Below are positions 1-7,466 of a stretch of DNA of 64,000 bases, piece by piece. Position 1 is the first letter of the stretch; every line of letters starts with the position of its first letter. The position numbers were made by a program, and so were the translations under genes. A model generated the notes under the pieces. The model saw only the letters and a program-made list of their open reading frames with translations, was not told where the DNA came from and did no database searches. The DNA is from JAJRRS01 sp965230275 (GTDB lineage Bacteria; Planctomycetota; Phycisphaerae; Phycisphaerales; Phycisphaeraceae), in assembly GCA_965230275.1 (NCBI GenBank), contig CBDDKO010000002.1:3162001-3226000 (forward strand), written 5' to 3'.

Positions 1-1
1 T

Positions 2-487
2 TTTGCCTCGAGCACAACCGTCGTAGCTGACAAGCCAGACAAGTACACCGACTTTGGCCTGCGCACCATCCAAGACCTGAATCCCGGCCTCGGGCCGCTG
101 GCGGGGTTGCAGGCCGCTTTACACGACATGCCCAAAAGTGAGCACTGGTTGCTACTCTGTTCCTGCGACGCCTATGTGATCCGTCATAATTGGATCGAGC
201 GGCTCCTGGCACATCGTACAAAGCAGTGTCAGGCCGTGGCCTACCGTACAGATCGTTGGCAGCCGGTACCTGCGGTCTATTCACGAAGCTGTCTGCCCTC
301 TGTCGAATCACAGATTAAACGCAACGACCTGAGCATGCAGCGATTACTGGACCGACAAGATGTCTACGAACTACAGCCCCATGATGATTGGCCGGACAAC
401 TGGCAGATTAATACCGTGAAGGACCTGGAAAGGCTGAGGGAGTCTGGCGAAGTATCCCGGCCCAGTACAGATGGCGGCGCACCTTAA
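2..487 (+). CDS. mobA: Molybdenum cofactor guanylyltransferase (MobA-like), 5'-truncated by window edge
   Basis: The frame is open from base 2, so the N-terminus with the usual LAGGxSxRMG nucleotide-binding loop lies outside the window. The visible 161 codons contain the MobA hallmark PGLGPLAGL (about codons 28-36) followed by LLLCSCDAYVI, the counterpart of the family's LxxxCDxP motif that holds the Mg-GTP Asp. The family transfers GMP from GTP to molybdopterin in the cytoplasm to make MGD cofactor. The Pro that usually follows CD is replaced (CDAY), a mild oddity. The C-terminus WQINTVKDLERL fits the family's typical NxNTPEDL ending. A moaA fragment 17.7 kb away is dead, so MobA may serve cofactor genes elsewhere. 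The start is unknown; the stop is the TAA at 485-487. Confidence 0.8.
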   Translation, partial: FASSTTVVADKPDKYTDFGLRTIQDLNPGLGPLAGLQAALHDMPKSEHWLLLCSCDAYVIRHNWIERLLAHRTKQCQAVAYRTDRWQPVPAVYSRSCLPSVESQIKRNDLSMQRLLDRQDVYELQPHDDWPDNWQINTVKDLERLRESGEVSRPSTDGGAP

Positions 488-554
488 CCAATCCGAAGAT
501 CATGGCCGGCGCGAGTGTTTAAGACAAACAATGATTGCCGTCTGCACTATAGGC

Positions 555-587
555 AATAAAAAAGGGGCAGACACGGTGGTCTGCCCC
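555..587 (-). terminator. Rho-independent terminator of the sigma-GH16 gene
   Basis: A perfect 9-bp stem (564-572 with 579-587, GGGGCAGAC/GTCTGCCCC) has a 6-nt loop. Read on the minus strand it is followed directly by a T6 run (558-563). It lies 46 bp beyond the stop codon of the minus-strand gene at 633-2273. Confidence 0.8.
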
Positions 588-632
588 CGGGGGAATCGGG
601 GGCACATTCAGAGATGTGCTACAGTTCGGTAG

Positions 633-2273
633 TTACTTGAGTCTGTAGTAGCGGAAGTAGTCGTACCGCGCTTCGCTGTTCTCGGGCGTCTTGTCGAACC
701 AGTTTGTCGCGATCGCAGATAGCCAGACGTTGACCTCGGTCTGCGGGTACTGGTCGGCTGGGTATTCAACGGTGTGGGTCAGCTTGTCATCGACATAAAA
801 CTTGACCATGCCCTCGGTCCAGAGGAACGAGTATGTATGCCACTCGCTGGCTTTGTAGCCTTTGAGTCTGACGCGGTCAGCGCCGACGCGCGGCAGCCGG
901 CCGATGGTCTTGCCGTCCTCCCAGAGGATCACGTGCTGCGATAGCTCGCCGGGCTTGCCGGGATCGATCTCGAAACCGTCGATCTCGGTGTTGGCGTCGT
1001 TATTGTCTTCGTCGGTCTTGGTGGTCGGGATATTGCCCTGGCCGTCGTCCTTGGCACGCAGGCACCAGAACGCGTGATGCCAGCCCTCGTCGATCTTGCC
1101 GTCGCCGTCGCCGTCACTGTCGACGCCGTCGCCAAGCTTGGCTCTGACTTCGTAGTAGCCGTACTTGAAGGATTCTTCCGAGACGACGCCCGCCCCGGCG
1201 TAGCGCTTGCCCTGGACCTCGCTATCCAGCTTGGTCAGATTAAGCACCAACTGGCCGTCAGCGACCGAAACATTCTCCGGCAGCTGCACGCTCTTGAGTT
1301 TCGCATCGGCGCGGTAATGCCAGTTGCCCCGGTCAAGGGCTTCGCCGTCGAACTCGTCGGACCAGGCCAGCTCGTATTGCTCCTGTGGCGGGGCGAGCTG
1401 CTTCTTGAGTACCGCGGAGGTGGTCTGCTGAACGGCGACCGCACTCGTGCCGAACAACAACAAGACCGCGGCGGTGATTTTCAGATGCATATTCATCATG
1501 GCTGTCATAGCTCCTTTAGCTATTGCGACCGATCCGGCCAGGCCCGCGGTGCCTTTACCGGATGCGATCAAGAGGGGGGTGATGCCGGCACTCAGGCCGA
1601 CGGGGGCGGCTTGGACGGCGTGCGCACCCATGTACGTACTGAGCACGGTGACCGGCAGGATGACCTGCTTGCGCGCCATATGTCGCCGCATCTTTTCAAG
1701 GGCTCGCCCGATACGACGATGCACCGTCGAAGTGCTTGTTCCCTGCTGTTTAGCGACTTGATCCAGAGTTTGATTCTCGTAGTAACGAAGCAGCACGGCC
1801 TCACGCTCTCGGCCCCCGAGCCCGTCCATCGCTACTTCCAGGTGTCCCTGCACTTCTTCCCATTCCGCGCAGGCGCCGGTTTCATCTTCGATGTGGTCCA
1901 TGGCTGACGCCTTCTTCTCGTGACGCTTACGTGCGGCCTCTCGGCGTAGCGCATCGATCGCCGCGTACCGGGTCACCGTGAACAACCAGGCCGAGATGGA
2001 CTGACCCGGGCGGATCGACTTCGCTTTTTTAGCCAGCACGATGAACACCGCTTGCGTGATGTCGTCCGCCAGGTCGCGTTGCCCCGTCCGCCTCAGTGCC
2101 ATCGAATGCACCAGGTCGGTGTACTTCTCTACGAGCCGGCGAAACGCCCGATCAGAGCCACTCTTGACAAACTCTGCCAGGCACTGGTGATCTTCAGAAG
2201 CAGGTTTCATAGGCATTCTCAAGGCAAGGCCGCGGTTCAATGATAAACCGTCCCCCACGAGGCGTTTTTGCAT
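633..2273 (-). CDS. ECF sigma factor fused through a transmembrane segment to a GH16 glycanase domain
   Basis: A single 546-residue frame. Residues 30-110 are sigma-70 region 2 (DLADDITQAVFIVLAK, SAWLFTVTRYAAIDALRR). Residues 145-200 are region 4 with a clear HTH (LDQVAKQQGTSTSTVHRRIGR). An Ala/Gly-rich linker (205-258) leads to one hydrophobic segment at 264-281. Residues 300-546 are a GH16 (laminarinase/agarase/carrageenase-type) beta-jelly-roll with the catalytic signature EIDGFE, whose acidic residues are E430, D432 and E435. An Asp/Gly-rich insertion (385-396) resembles a Ca-binding loop. Seen: both halves are intact and in frame. Known: planctomycete ECF factors often have large extracytoplasmic C-terminal domains. 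Inferred: the GH16 part is outside and could bind or cleave a glycan to control the tethered sigma. Start alternatives are Met20 (2216) or Met22 (2210). Confidence 0.85.
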   Translation of the reverse strand: MQKRLVGDGLSLNRGLALRMPMKPASEDHQCLAEFVKSGSDRAFRRLVEKYTDLVHSMALRRTGQRDLADDITQAVFIVLAKKAKSIRPGQSISAWLFTVTRYAAIDALRREAARKRHEKKASAMDHIEDETGACAEWEEVQGHLEVAMDGLGGREREAVLLRYYENQTLDQVAKQQGTSTSTVHRRIGRALEKMRRHMARKQVILPVTVLSTYMGAHAVQAAPVGLSAGITPLLIASGKGTAGLAGSVAIAKGAMTAMMNMHLKITAAVLLLFGTSAVAVQQTTSAVLKKQLAPPQEQYELAWSDEFDGEALDRGNWHYRADAKLKSVQLPENVSVADGQLVLNLTKLDSEVQGKRYAGAGVVSEESFKYGYYEVRAKLGDGVDSDGDGDGKIDEGWHHAFWCLRAKDDGQGNIPTTKTDEDNNDANTEIDGFEIDPGKPGELSQHVILWEDGKTIGRLPRVGADRVRLKGYKASEWHTYSFLWTEGMVKFYVDDKLTHTVEYPADQYPQTEVNVWLSAIATNWFDKTPENSEARYDYFRYYRLK

Positions 2274-2510
2274 GCATCCTGTCAGAATTAGCCAGCCCGC
2301 TTGTGCAGGGCCAATGTGGATGATACTTACCGTACCGTATACCTATGCTTAAACATGATTAATAGCTGTGCAGCCGTTATTAGCGTGCCTGTATGGGCTC
2401 TTGGATGGCCGCGTGTGATTCGACCTTTTCACGAGGGGCCGCCCGGCAATGAACCTAATACGAAATCGGAGCAGTTTATGGGGAAAGGTCAACCACGAGG
2501 CAAGCGGATC

Positions 2511-3002
2511 GCCCCCCCTCTGGTCCTTTGGTCCACATGTTATGAGAGAATCGGGGGCGGGTTAATCGGATGCTGAGCCGGAGGCAGGGGCGAAGCCCCG
2601 ACCGGAGGCTCAGCATCCGAGGCGGCCGGGAACACCCCGGCCTTCAAGTCATCTAACGTCGCGGCGTAGGCCGCGGGTGTTTGCCAGTTCAACGACGAGT
2701 GAGGGCGGTGGTGGTTGTAATCCAGCCGCCACTCGTCCAGCACCACGCGGGCCTCTCCTAGGCCGAGGAACAGTTCACGGTCAAGCAACTCATCCCGTAC
2801 TTGCCGTTGAATGATTCCACGTAGCCGTTCTCCCAGGGGCTGGCTGGTCTTCTGAATGTACAGGTTAGCTCAACGTCGGCCTGACGCAGATTTGCCACGA
2901 TCTGCTCGGGAGTATGTCGCTTCTTGATCCTGAGAATGCTTTCGGGCCTGCGGCCGGTTGGATTCTCTCACAATAACTGGATCAGGTATTCAAGAGGGGG
3001 GC
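2511..3002 (-). mobile_element. IS3-family insertion sequence, internally deleted remnant
   Basis: On the minus strand the element starts with a C-rich end (CCCCCCTCTTGAATACCTGATCC) near 3002, followed by an orfA-like start (about 2935-2870, RIKKRHTPEQIVANLR). It then jumps directly to the end of orfB: ENGYVESFNG, a frameshift, then LGEARVVLDEWRLDYNHHRPHSSLNW (2790-2640), the C-terminus of the rve integrase core. The other end at 2511 (GCCCCCCCTCTGG) is a partial inverted match to the first. About 0.8 kb is missing compared with a usual 1.2-1.3 kb IS3 element. The left end matches the end of the second IS3 remnant at 38749. No target duplication was evident. Confidence 0.75.
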
Positions 3003-3952
3003 ACTCCACCCAGGTCTTTCCATTTCGCTTCGATCTTATTACGGTATATGCGATAGATGACACTTGGTACCTTGAATGTATTGGCACGATTAAAATCATA
3101 GGCAGCAGCCAACTGATTAATCTCTCGCGCGGAAGTGGCTTGGGATTTACATAGCAACTGCTCGATCCGGAACACACTCTGATACATTAGGTAAGCACGG
3201 AATGCGGTCTGCAGCGTCCGGATGGCAAAAAAAGCCCAGACCACAGTCAAAAGCACATCAACTGATGTCAGTCGGGCTTCCAGCGATGTTGTTTCAGACC
3301 CACTAAGGTAGATCAGGGCTGTGAGCCCGCCGACAAAAAAAACGAAAAACCACATCAGCATGAACACTAAGTACAGCCGCATCAGACGGTGTGAGAAAAA
3401 TGCGCTGTATGCACATATCGCCCGCAGTCTTTCTGGGCCGATCGTGATGTCTTGATGACCATAATACTCAGCGAGTGATAGGTTCGTCCTATGATAGCCC
3501 AGTAGGCCAATGGCCCAAGGTTCTTGAGAGGCGATATCGCGCCTTGATGCATCATCGATGTCTTGGCCGGATGCATAAGCATCTCGCGATACTCGTCGAC
3601 ATAATTGTGAATAGTCGTGAAACCCGTCTGCAAGAACACGCAATATCGATTCAATTGCAATTAACATGAAGACCAGGAATACCAACCATATAAATCCCTT
3701 CTCAATCGACAGCCTGGCTAATGGGGTAACAGCGATGGCTACTTGGAGCACAACACTCGCCATCAGCATGTTGTCCACTGCGTGACGTGCACGACAAAAA
3801 TGTGCATGAACGATCTCAGCATTTTCTAAATACTGTGAGCGGCTTGCGACATCCGTTTGTTCGGTGTCCTGCGTTGATTCTGGTCTTGGCATGTCTTGCA
3901 TATTGTCTTCACCCGTTGTCGGTGCGCTCCTGCTAAGCTTCTCGTCAGCCAT
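2990..3952 (-). CDS. Four-TM membrane protein, possible S-4TM-type pore-forming effector
   Basis: 320 residues with two pairs of predicted membrane helices (about 61-79, 86-104, 193-216, 230-247) separated by a soluble loop of about 90 residues (HDYSQLCRRVSRDAY...). The C-terminal stretch YDFNRAN...VPSVIYRIYRNKIEAKW resembles the tail of the S-4TM family, putative pore-forming effectors described beside SMODS nucleotidyltransferases in bacterial conflict systems. The match is by eye only, and no CD-NTase is adjacent. The last four codons (VPPS) and the stop lie at or inside the end of the IS3 remnant (to 3002), so the original C-terminus was altered by the insertion. A hydrolase gene lies 94 bp upstream on the same strand. 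It could alternatively be an unrelated membrane protein of unknown function. Confidence 0.55.
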   Translation of the reverse strand: MADEKLSRSAPTTGEDNMQDMPRPESTQDTEQTDVASRSQYLENAEIVHAHFCRARHAVDNMLMASVVLQVAIAVTPLARLSIEKGFIWLVFLVFMLIAIESILRVLADGFHDYSQLCRRVSRDAYASGQDIDDASRRDIASQEPWAIGLLGYHRTNLSLAEYYGHQDITIGPERLRAICAYSAFFSHRLMRLYLVFMLMWFFVFFVGGLTALIYLSGSETTSLEARLTSVDVLLTVVWAFFAIRTLQTAFRAYLMYQSVFRIEQLLCKSQATSAREINQLAAAYDFNRANTFKVPSVIYRIYRNKIEAKWKDLGGVPPS

Positions 3953-4046
3953 GCCGCTTAGAGCGACTCGTATGGTTCATCCATCCTACCTTATTCGTGC
4001 TGCGCAAAATTGGTTGCTAGGGTGTCAGGTATCGCTGATTCAACGG

Positions 4047-4754
4047 CTAAACAATGGCAAAGACCCTCGCGGGTGCTCCTGAACCGCGTGCAAGCTTGAT
4101 GGGCGCAATGATGATCCTGAATACCCCAACACCTACTGCTGCAAGATTGCAGAGGTTTTCAACATGATACAGCCCGTGTTTGAGCGTGTATTGATGAACA
4201 GGGTAATTCACGGCAGAGCCCGCATCAACACTCGGCCCGTCGATCCCGATACCTGTGACGCCACGCTTGTCGCAGAGTAACCGGGCTGATTCAAGAGAAA
4301 AACCCGGGAAGACAAACGGGCCCATATCTAGCATACCCATATACCGCTCTGGTGTCTGCCACCAGCGATCGTGCCCGGTCCACGCGATCACCACCCCCCC
4401 GTCGATTGTTCTACCGATTGACTCTTCATGGGCCAAGATATCTTCGACTGTGACCGTGTAATTGTCGACATGTTCTGACTTCGATCTCACATCAATCAGG
4501 TGTGCCATGGTAACCAATTTCTGGGCGATAATCAGATCAACCGTGTCTCCTCCCTCGTAAAAATGCGCAGGTGCATCAACATGTGTTCCTTGGTGCTCAT
4601 CGAGAGTAAAGCTGCGTACAAGTGCGCCGTCTTTGTATTCAACAATGTTTCTAGTGCTTAGTGGATGTTGAAAAGGAAGCAATGGTATCTTCTCATCAAG
4701 AGCGTGACCCAAATCAATAACTGAATGCGATCCAATCAATTCCATGACGTTCAT
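4047..4754 (-). CDS. Cyclase-family metal-dependent hydrolase (kynurenine formamidase-like)
   Basis: 235 residues, normal length for the cyclase family (PF04199). The metal-binding signature HQGTHVDAPAHF is at about residues 54-65; the His/Asp residues bind Zn or Mn in kynurenine formamidase and isatin hydrolase relatives. A second conserved segment, GIGIDGPSVD, lies near the C-terminal third. Family members hydrolyse amides or lactone-like rings, and the substrate cannot be predicted. There is no signal peptide, so it is probably cytoplasmic. It lies between the receiver-kinase gene and the 4-TM gene on the same strand, but an 844-bp gap separates it from the former, so co-transcription is not assured. 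The ATG at 4754 is the natural start, with the family's DLGHALDEKIP motif close behind. Confidence 0.8.
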   Translation of the reverse strand: MNVMELIGSHSVIDLGHALDEKIPLLPFQHPLSTRNIVEYKDGALVRSFTLDEHQGTHVDAPAHFYEGGDTVDLIIAQKLVTMAHLIDVRSKSEHVDNYTVTVEDILAHEESIGRTIDGGVVIAWTGHDRWWQTPERYMGMLDMGPFVFPGFSLESARLLCDKRGVTGIGIDGPSVDAGSAVNYPVHQYTLKHGLYHVENLCNLAAVGVGVFRIIIAPIKLARGSGAPARVFAIV

Positions 4755-5598
4755 GCCCTATTCATGTGTTTCCGGTTGGCATTGCAGGTGATCAGAATAC
4801 TCACTTATACGGGTGTACCTATATCGCAATGGGGGGTATACCCCATTGGAATGGAGGGGTGGGGAATCTTATTGTGTATGCCTGCTGCTTGCTGGCGGGG
4901 GGCAACGTGAATAAATTGCAAGCCACCGTAGGTAATAGTGTGATGTACAGGATCGACATCAAAGACTTTGGACGGTTCAGGACGAAGCCGCGGTACACGG
5001 CTATCGCTGCTGGTTTCGGGCATGTATGCGAGTATGCAGCCAAATCAGTATCTACTTCCTGAGTAAGTGGTCAGATGCACGAATGCTTCATTAAAATATT
5101 CCGGAGTGATGATACCGGCAACCTTGACTTACGCGTCTTTGTATAGACTGGGCCGACGTCATTGGCGCAACTGAGAACATTGGGTTCAATATGTACTTGG
5201 GTTGCGGTATTGCCTGATAGGGCCATCTTCCGATGACGGAACAAGTAATTTGCGAACGGGATCGATGATCTATTCTGAAGTGACGCAGAAGCAAGCTGTA
5301 ATTCGCCACTCACGTGTATATCTGATGGGCGTAGCGGACCATCAAATGCAAGGGCAACTAGTACGTTCAAGGCGGCACGCCCTAGTCCATGACTACATCC
5401 AGACGAATCATACCAGTCAAAGCCCCACTCGACCAAATGAGCCTTGGACCGCGGTGCCATCTCATAGCTATCCGATGGGATATGATTCAAGGGGTAGTAA
5501 TCCTCTTCTCATGGCATGGCTAAGGTGTGTCTCCGTCTGCGTCCGTGTTCACTGGGCTATCTGCAGATTCCGTCTCAGTAACCTATCATCGCACAAGT
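4755..5598. other. Long intergenic region without a convincing gene
   Basis: 844 bp between two minus-strand genes. A minus-strand open frame of 139 codons (5071-5490) and a plus-strand frame (4766-5062) exist. Neither resembles a family I know, shows a strong ribosome-binding site, or has convincing protein-like composition; the minus frame could be a small hypothetical gene at low probability. The only striking structure is the palindrome at 4827-4848 (listed separately), 73 bp upstream of the hydrolase start. The region may hold promoters for the hydrolase gene. Confidence 0.4.
4827..4848. promoter_or_regulatory. 22-bp inverted repeat upstream of the cyclase-family hydrolase
   Basis: Arms CAATGGGG and CCCCATTG flank GGTATA. 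The site is 73 bp upstream of the minus-strand hydrolase start at 4754, where a repressor or activator dimer could bind. Function is inferred from position only. Confidence 0.35.
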
Positions 5599-7461
5599 TT
5601 AATCGTCAATAGAACAGGTCACCGAGGCAGCCAGGCACGCGGCCAGCCATGCGTATTGAGCGACCGCATCTCTCCGGCATTGCTGCGGAGGTGGTGCGGG
5701 CTTTGTGAGCCATTGGAAACTACGCATTGTCTGCCAGAATAGCGCCGCATAATATTCGCGTTCAACGGTCCAGGCTCCGGTACCATCTCTGATGCTAGGA
5801 AGGACCCTCTCTATGAACGGTTCTCGCAAAGCAAAGATGCGTTCATGCAGGAGGTGCATGTCGGGCGCGTAGTTTCCGGCACCATATTGCTTCAACGAGT
5901 CCAAGGCCGGGACGTTCGGTTTGGTGACCCCGTTTAGTTCAAACGTGCGGTCTATGAGTTTGCATTCCATTAGGAAAGCGCCGCCGAGGTTCAGCCAACA
6001 CACGGAGTCTGCATGCCAGAACTTCAGCTTACACTCCATCGTCGCCATGTCCATGGCAACATGGCCGTCTAGGCATACATCTTCAAAGTCAATGATTGCC
6101 CACGTTTTTTTGTCGCAACGCTGAAGTATGTTCCTGGGGTGTAGGTCGCCATGTACGATACTGCACGCTAGGTTACGCTCGCCGAGATTCTTCTTGTCGT
6201 CATGGCTTAGTAATAAATGGAGCGGATTGGCTATCATGGAGTTCGGCGGGAAGATGGGAAAGAAGTGAGATAGATCGATTGAATGAATTTCCAAATCTTG
6301 ATTCTGCGTAACAGGAAACAAGCGCGTGACGTGCGACACGAGGGTGTTCATGTCGGTAAATACACCGTCACGATAGGTGGGCGAATCCCGCCATGGCCTT
6401 ATACCTTTCTGCTGCCCTAGGTGCCATGGTCGCAGGGATTCCTCCAAAGCTATGACTTGCTTATTCGCCTTGCGGCGCAAAACCCGACTTTCTTCACCAA
6501 ACGTCGCCAAATCGCCGCAATCGGTTTCATTCCACGCCTTGCTATCAGAGAAAAACACTTCGGCAAAGTTCATTGGCCGGTTGCTGTCTCCGGCACCAAT
6601 ATCTTCAAACTCAAAAAGTAATGCTTGGGATGCTCGGTCGTCACCGAGCGCGTCAAACATGCCAAATAGACGTGGAACCGAATCACGGATAAGTGGCGCG
6701 AAGTCGATATAGTTCTGCATCTCCTGGTCTAATCGCACTTCGGAGTCACGATGGGCAAACTTGACCACGAAGAGTTTGGTGCTCGTGGTAACGCAGGCGT
6801 CACGCGAGGCGCGAACATATAGCATCTCGGCGCCGCTGTAACCAGCTTTCATAGGGTAAATCCAGCATACATCGTAGCCCGCAAATATCGATTTGATGGC
6901 CTCGACCTTCCAGGGCTCGATGTTCTGCGACTCTTGTTTAACGTCGGGCGGCATGACAGTACCTGGTACAACGCTGCGTTCTCGAAGCGACTGAACGTCA
7001 CCCACGACCGCGGTCTTGAGCAAGAACAGTGGTGTGTTGTCGTGCAGATTAAATGTGGGCTTTTCGAATGAGAATACTTGAGAAGGAACGAGGTTGTTGA
7101 TCGCAAGGAACTTCTCGTGCGTGCTGAGATCGGTGATACCGGAATACCCGATGATCAGAGGCGCAATGTCGCGTTGGAAGTGTGTAGCCAACTTTCCAAA
7201 TGCAAGGGCCAAGCCGATCCCATCAAGCTGGCCGCTGCCTTTTAGATTGAAGTCACAGATCACAACATCGTAACCCGCCTGATATTCAATGAACCTCCAG
7301 TAGGCCTCATCACACTCCTGGCAGGGGTCCAGATCGAAGGGGACCGTGAAGTCATTTGCGCGGAACAAATCGTTATAAGCCTCATCGAAGCGCTGTATAC
7401 TCGCGGAACTGTCCTCCAGCAGCAGCACACGCTTTTTATTATTACGGTCAACCGGTCGCAT
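5599..7461 (-). CDS. Response-regulator receiver domain fused to an APH-like (TCAD9-like) kinase domain
   Basis: 620 residues. The N-terminal receiver (about 11-150) has all its phosphoacceptor-site residues: E16/D17, D70 in ICDFNLK, S107 and K134. Residues 195-480 form an aminoglycoside-phosphotransferase/protein-kinase-like domain with a Gly-rich loop (GYSGAE, 207-212), the VVK lysine (K234), the catalytic loop HGDLHPRN (437-444) and the metal-binding DFE (458-460), so it appears catalytically complete. The GYSGA loop and domain layout resemble the TCAD9 family defined in predicted prokaryotic conflict systems (recalled, not searched). A roughly 130-residue helical C-terminal part has no recognised identity. 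The gene begins 5 bp after the sensor-kinase-like gene, so the two are certainly one unit. Inferred: phosphorylation of D70 by the partner switches a small-molecule or protein kinase. Confidence 0.75.
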   Translation of the reverse strand: MRPVDRNNKKRVLLLEDSSASIQRFDEAYNDLFRANDFTVPFDLDPCQECDEAYWRFIEYQAGYDVVICDFNLKGSGQLDGIGLALAFGKLATHFQRDIAPLIIGYSGITDLSTHEKFLAINNLVPSQVFSFEKPTFNLHDNTPLFLLKTAVVGDVQSLRERSVVPGTVMPPDVKQESQNIEPWKVEAIKSIFAGYDVCWIYPMKAGYSGAEMLYVRASRDACVTTSTKLFVVKFAHRDSEVRLDQEMQNYIDFAPLIRDSVPRLFGMFDALGDDRASQALLFEFEDIGAGDSNRPMNFAEVFFSDSKAWNETDCGDLATFGEESRVLRRKANKQVIALEESLRPWHLGQQKGIRPWRDSPTYRDGVFTDMNTLVSHVTRLFPVTQNQDLEIHSIDLSHFFPIFPPNSMIANPLHLLLSHDDKKNLGERNLACSIVHGDLHPRNILQRCDKKTWAIIDFEDVCLDGHVAMDMATMECKLKFWHADSVCWLNLGGAFLMECKLIDRTFELNGVTKPNVPALDSLKQYGAGNYAPDMHLLHERIFALREPFIERVLPSIRDGTGAWTVEREYYAALFWQTMRSFQWLTKPAPPPQQCRRDAVAQYAWLAACLAASVTCSIDD

Positions 7462-7466
7462 CTGGA

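Noticed and set aside
1074..1907. 277-codon open frame on the plus strand opposite the sigma-GH16 gene
   Set aside because: It lies wholly antisense to a well-supported gene and has no recognisable domain; a product of codon bias.
5071..5490. 139-codon minus-strand frame in the 4755-5598 gap
   Set aside because: No family resemblance or clear ribosome-binding site; kept only as a low-probability note in the gap entry.
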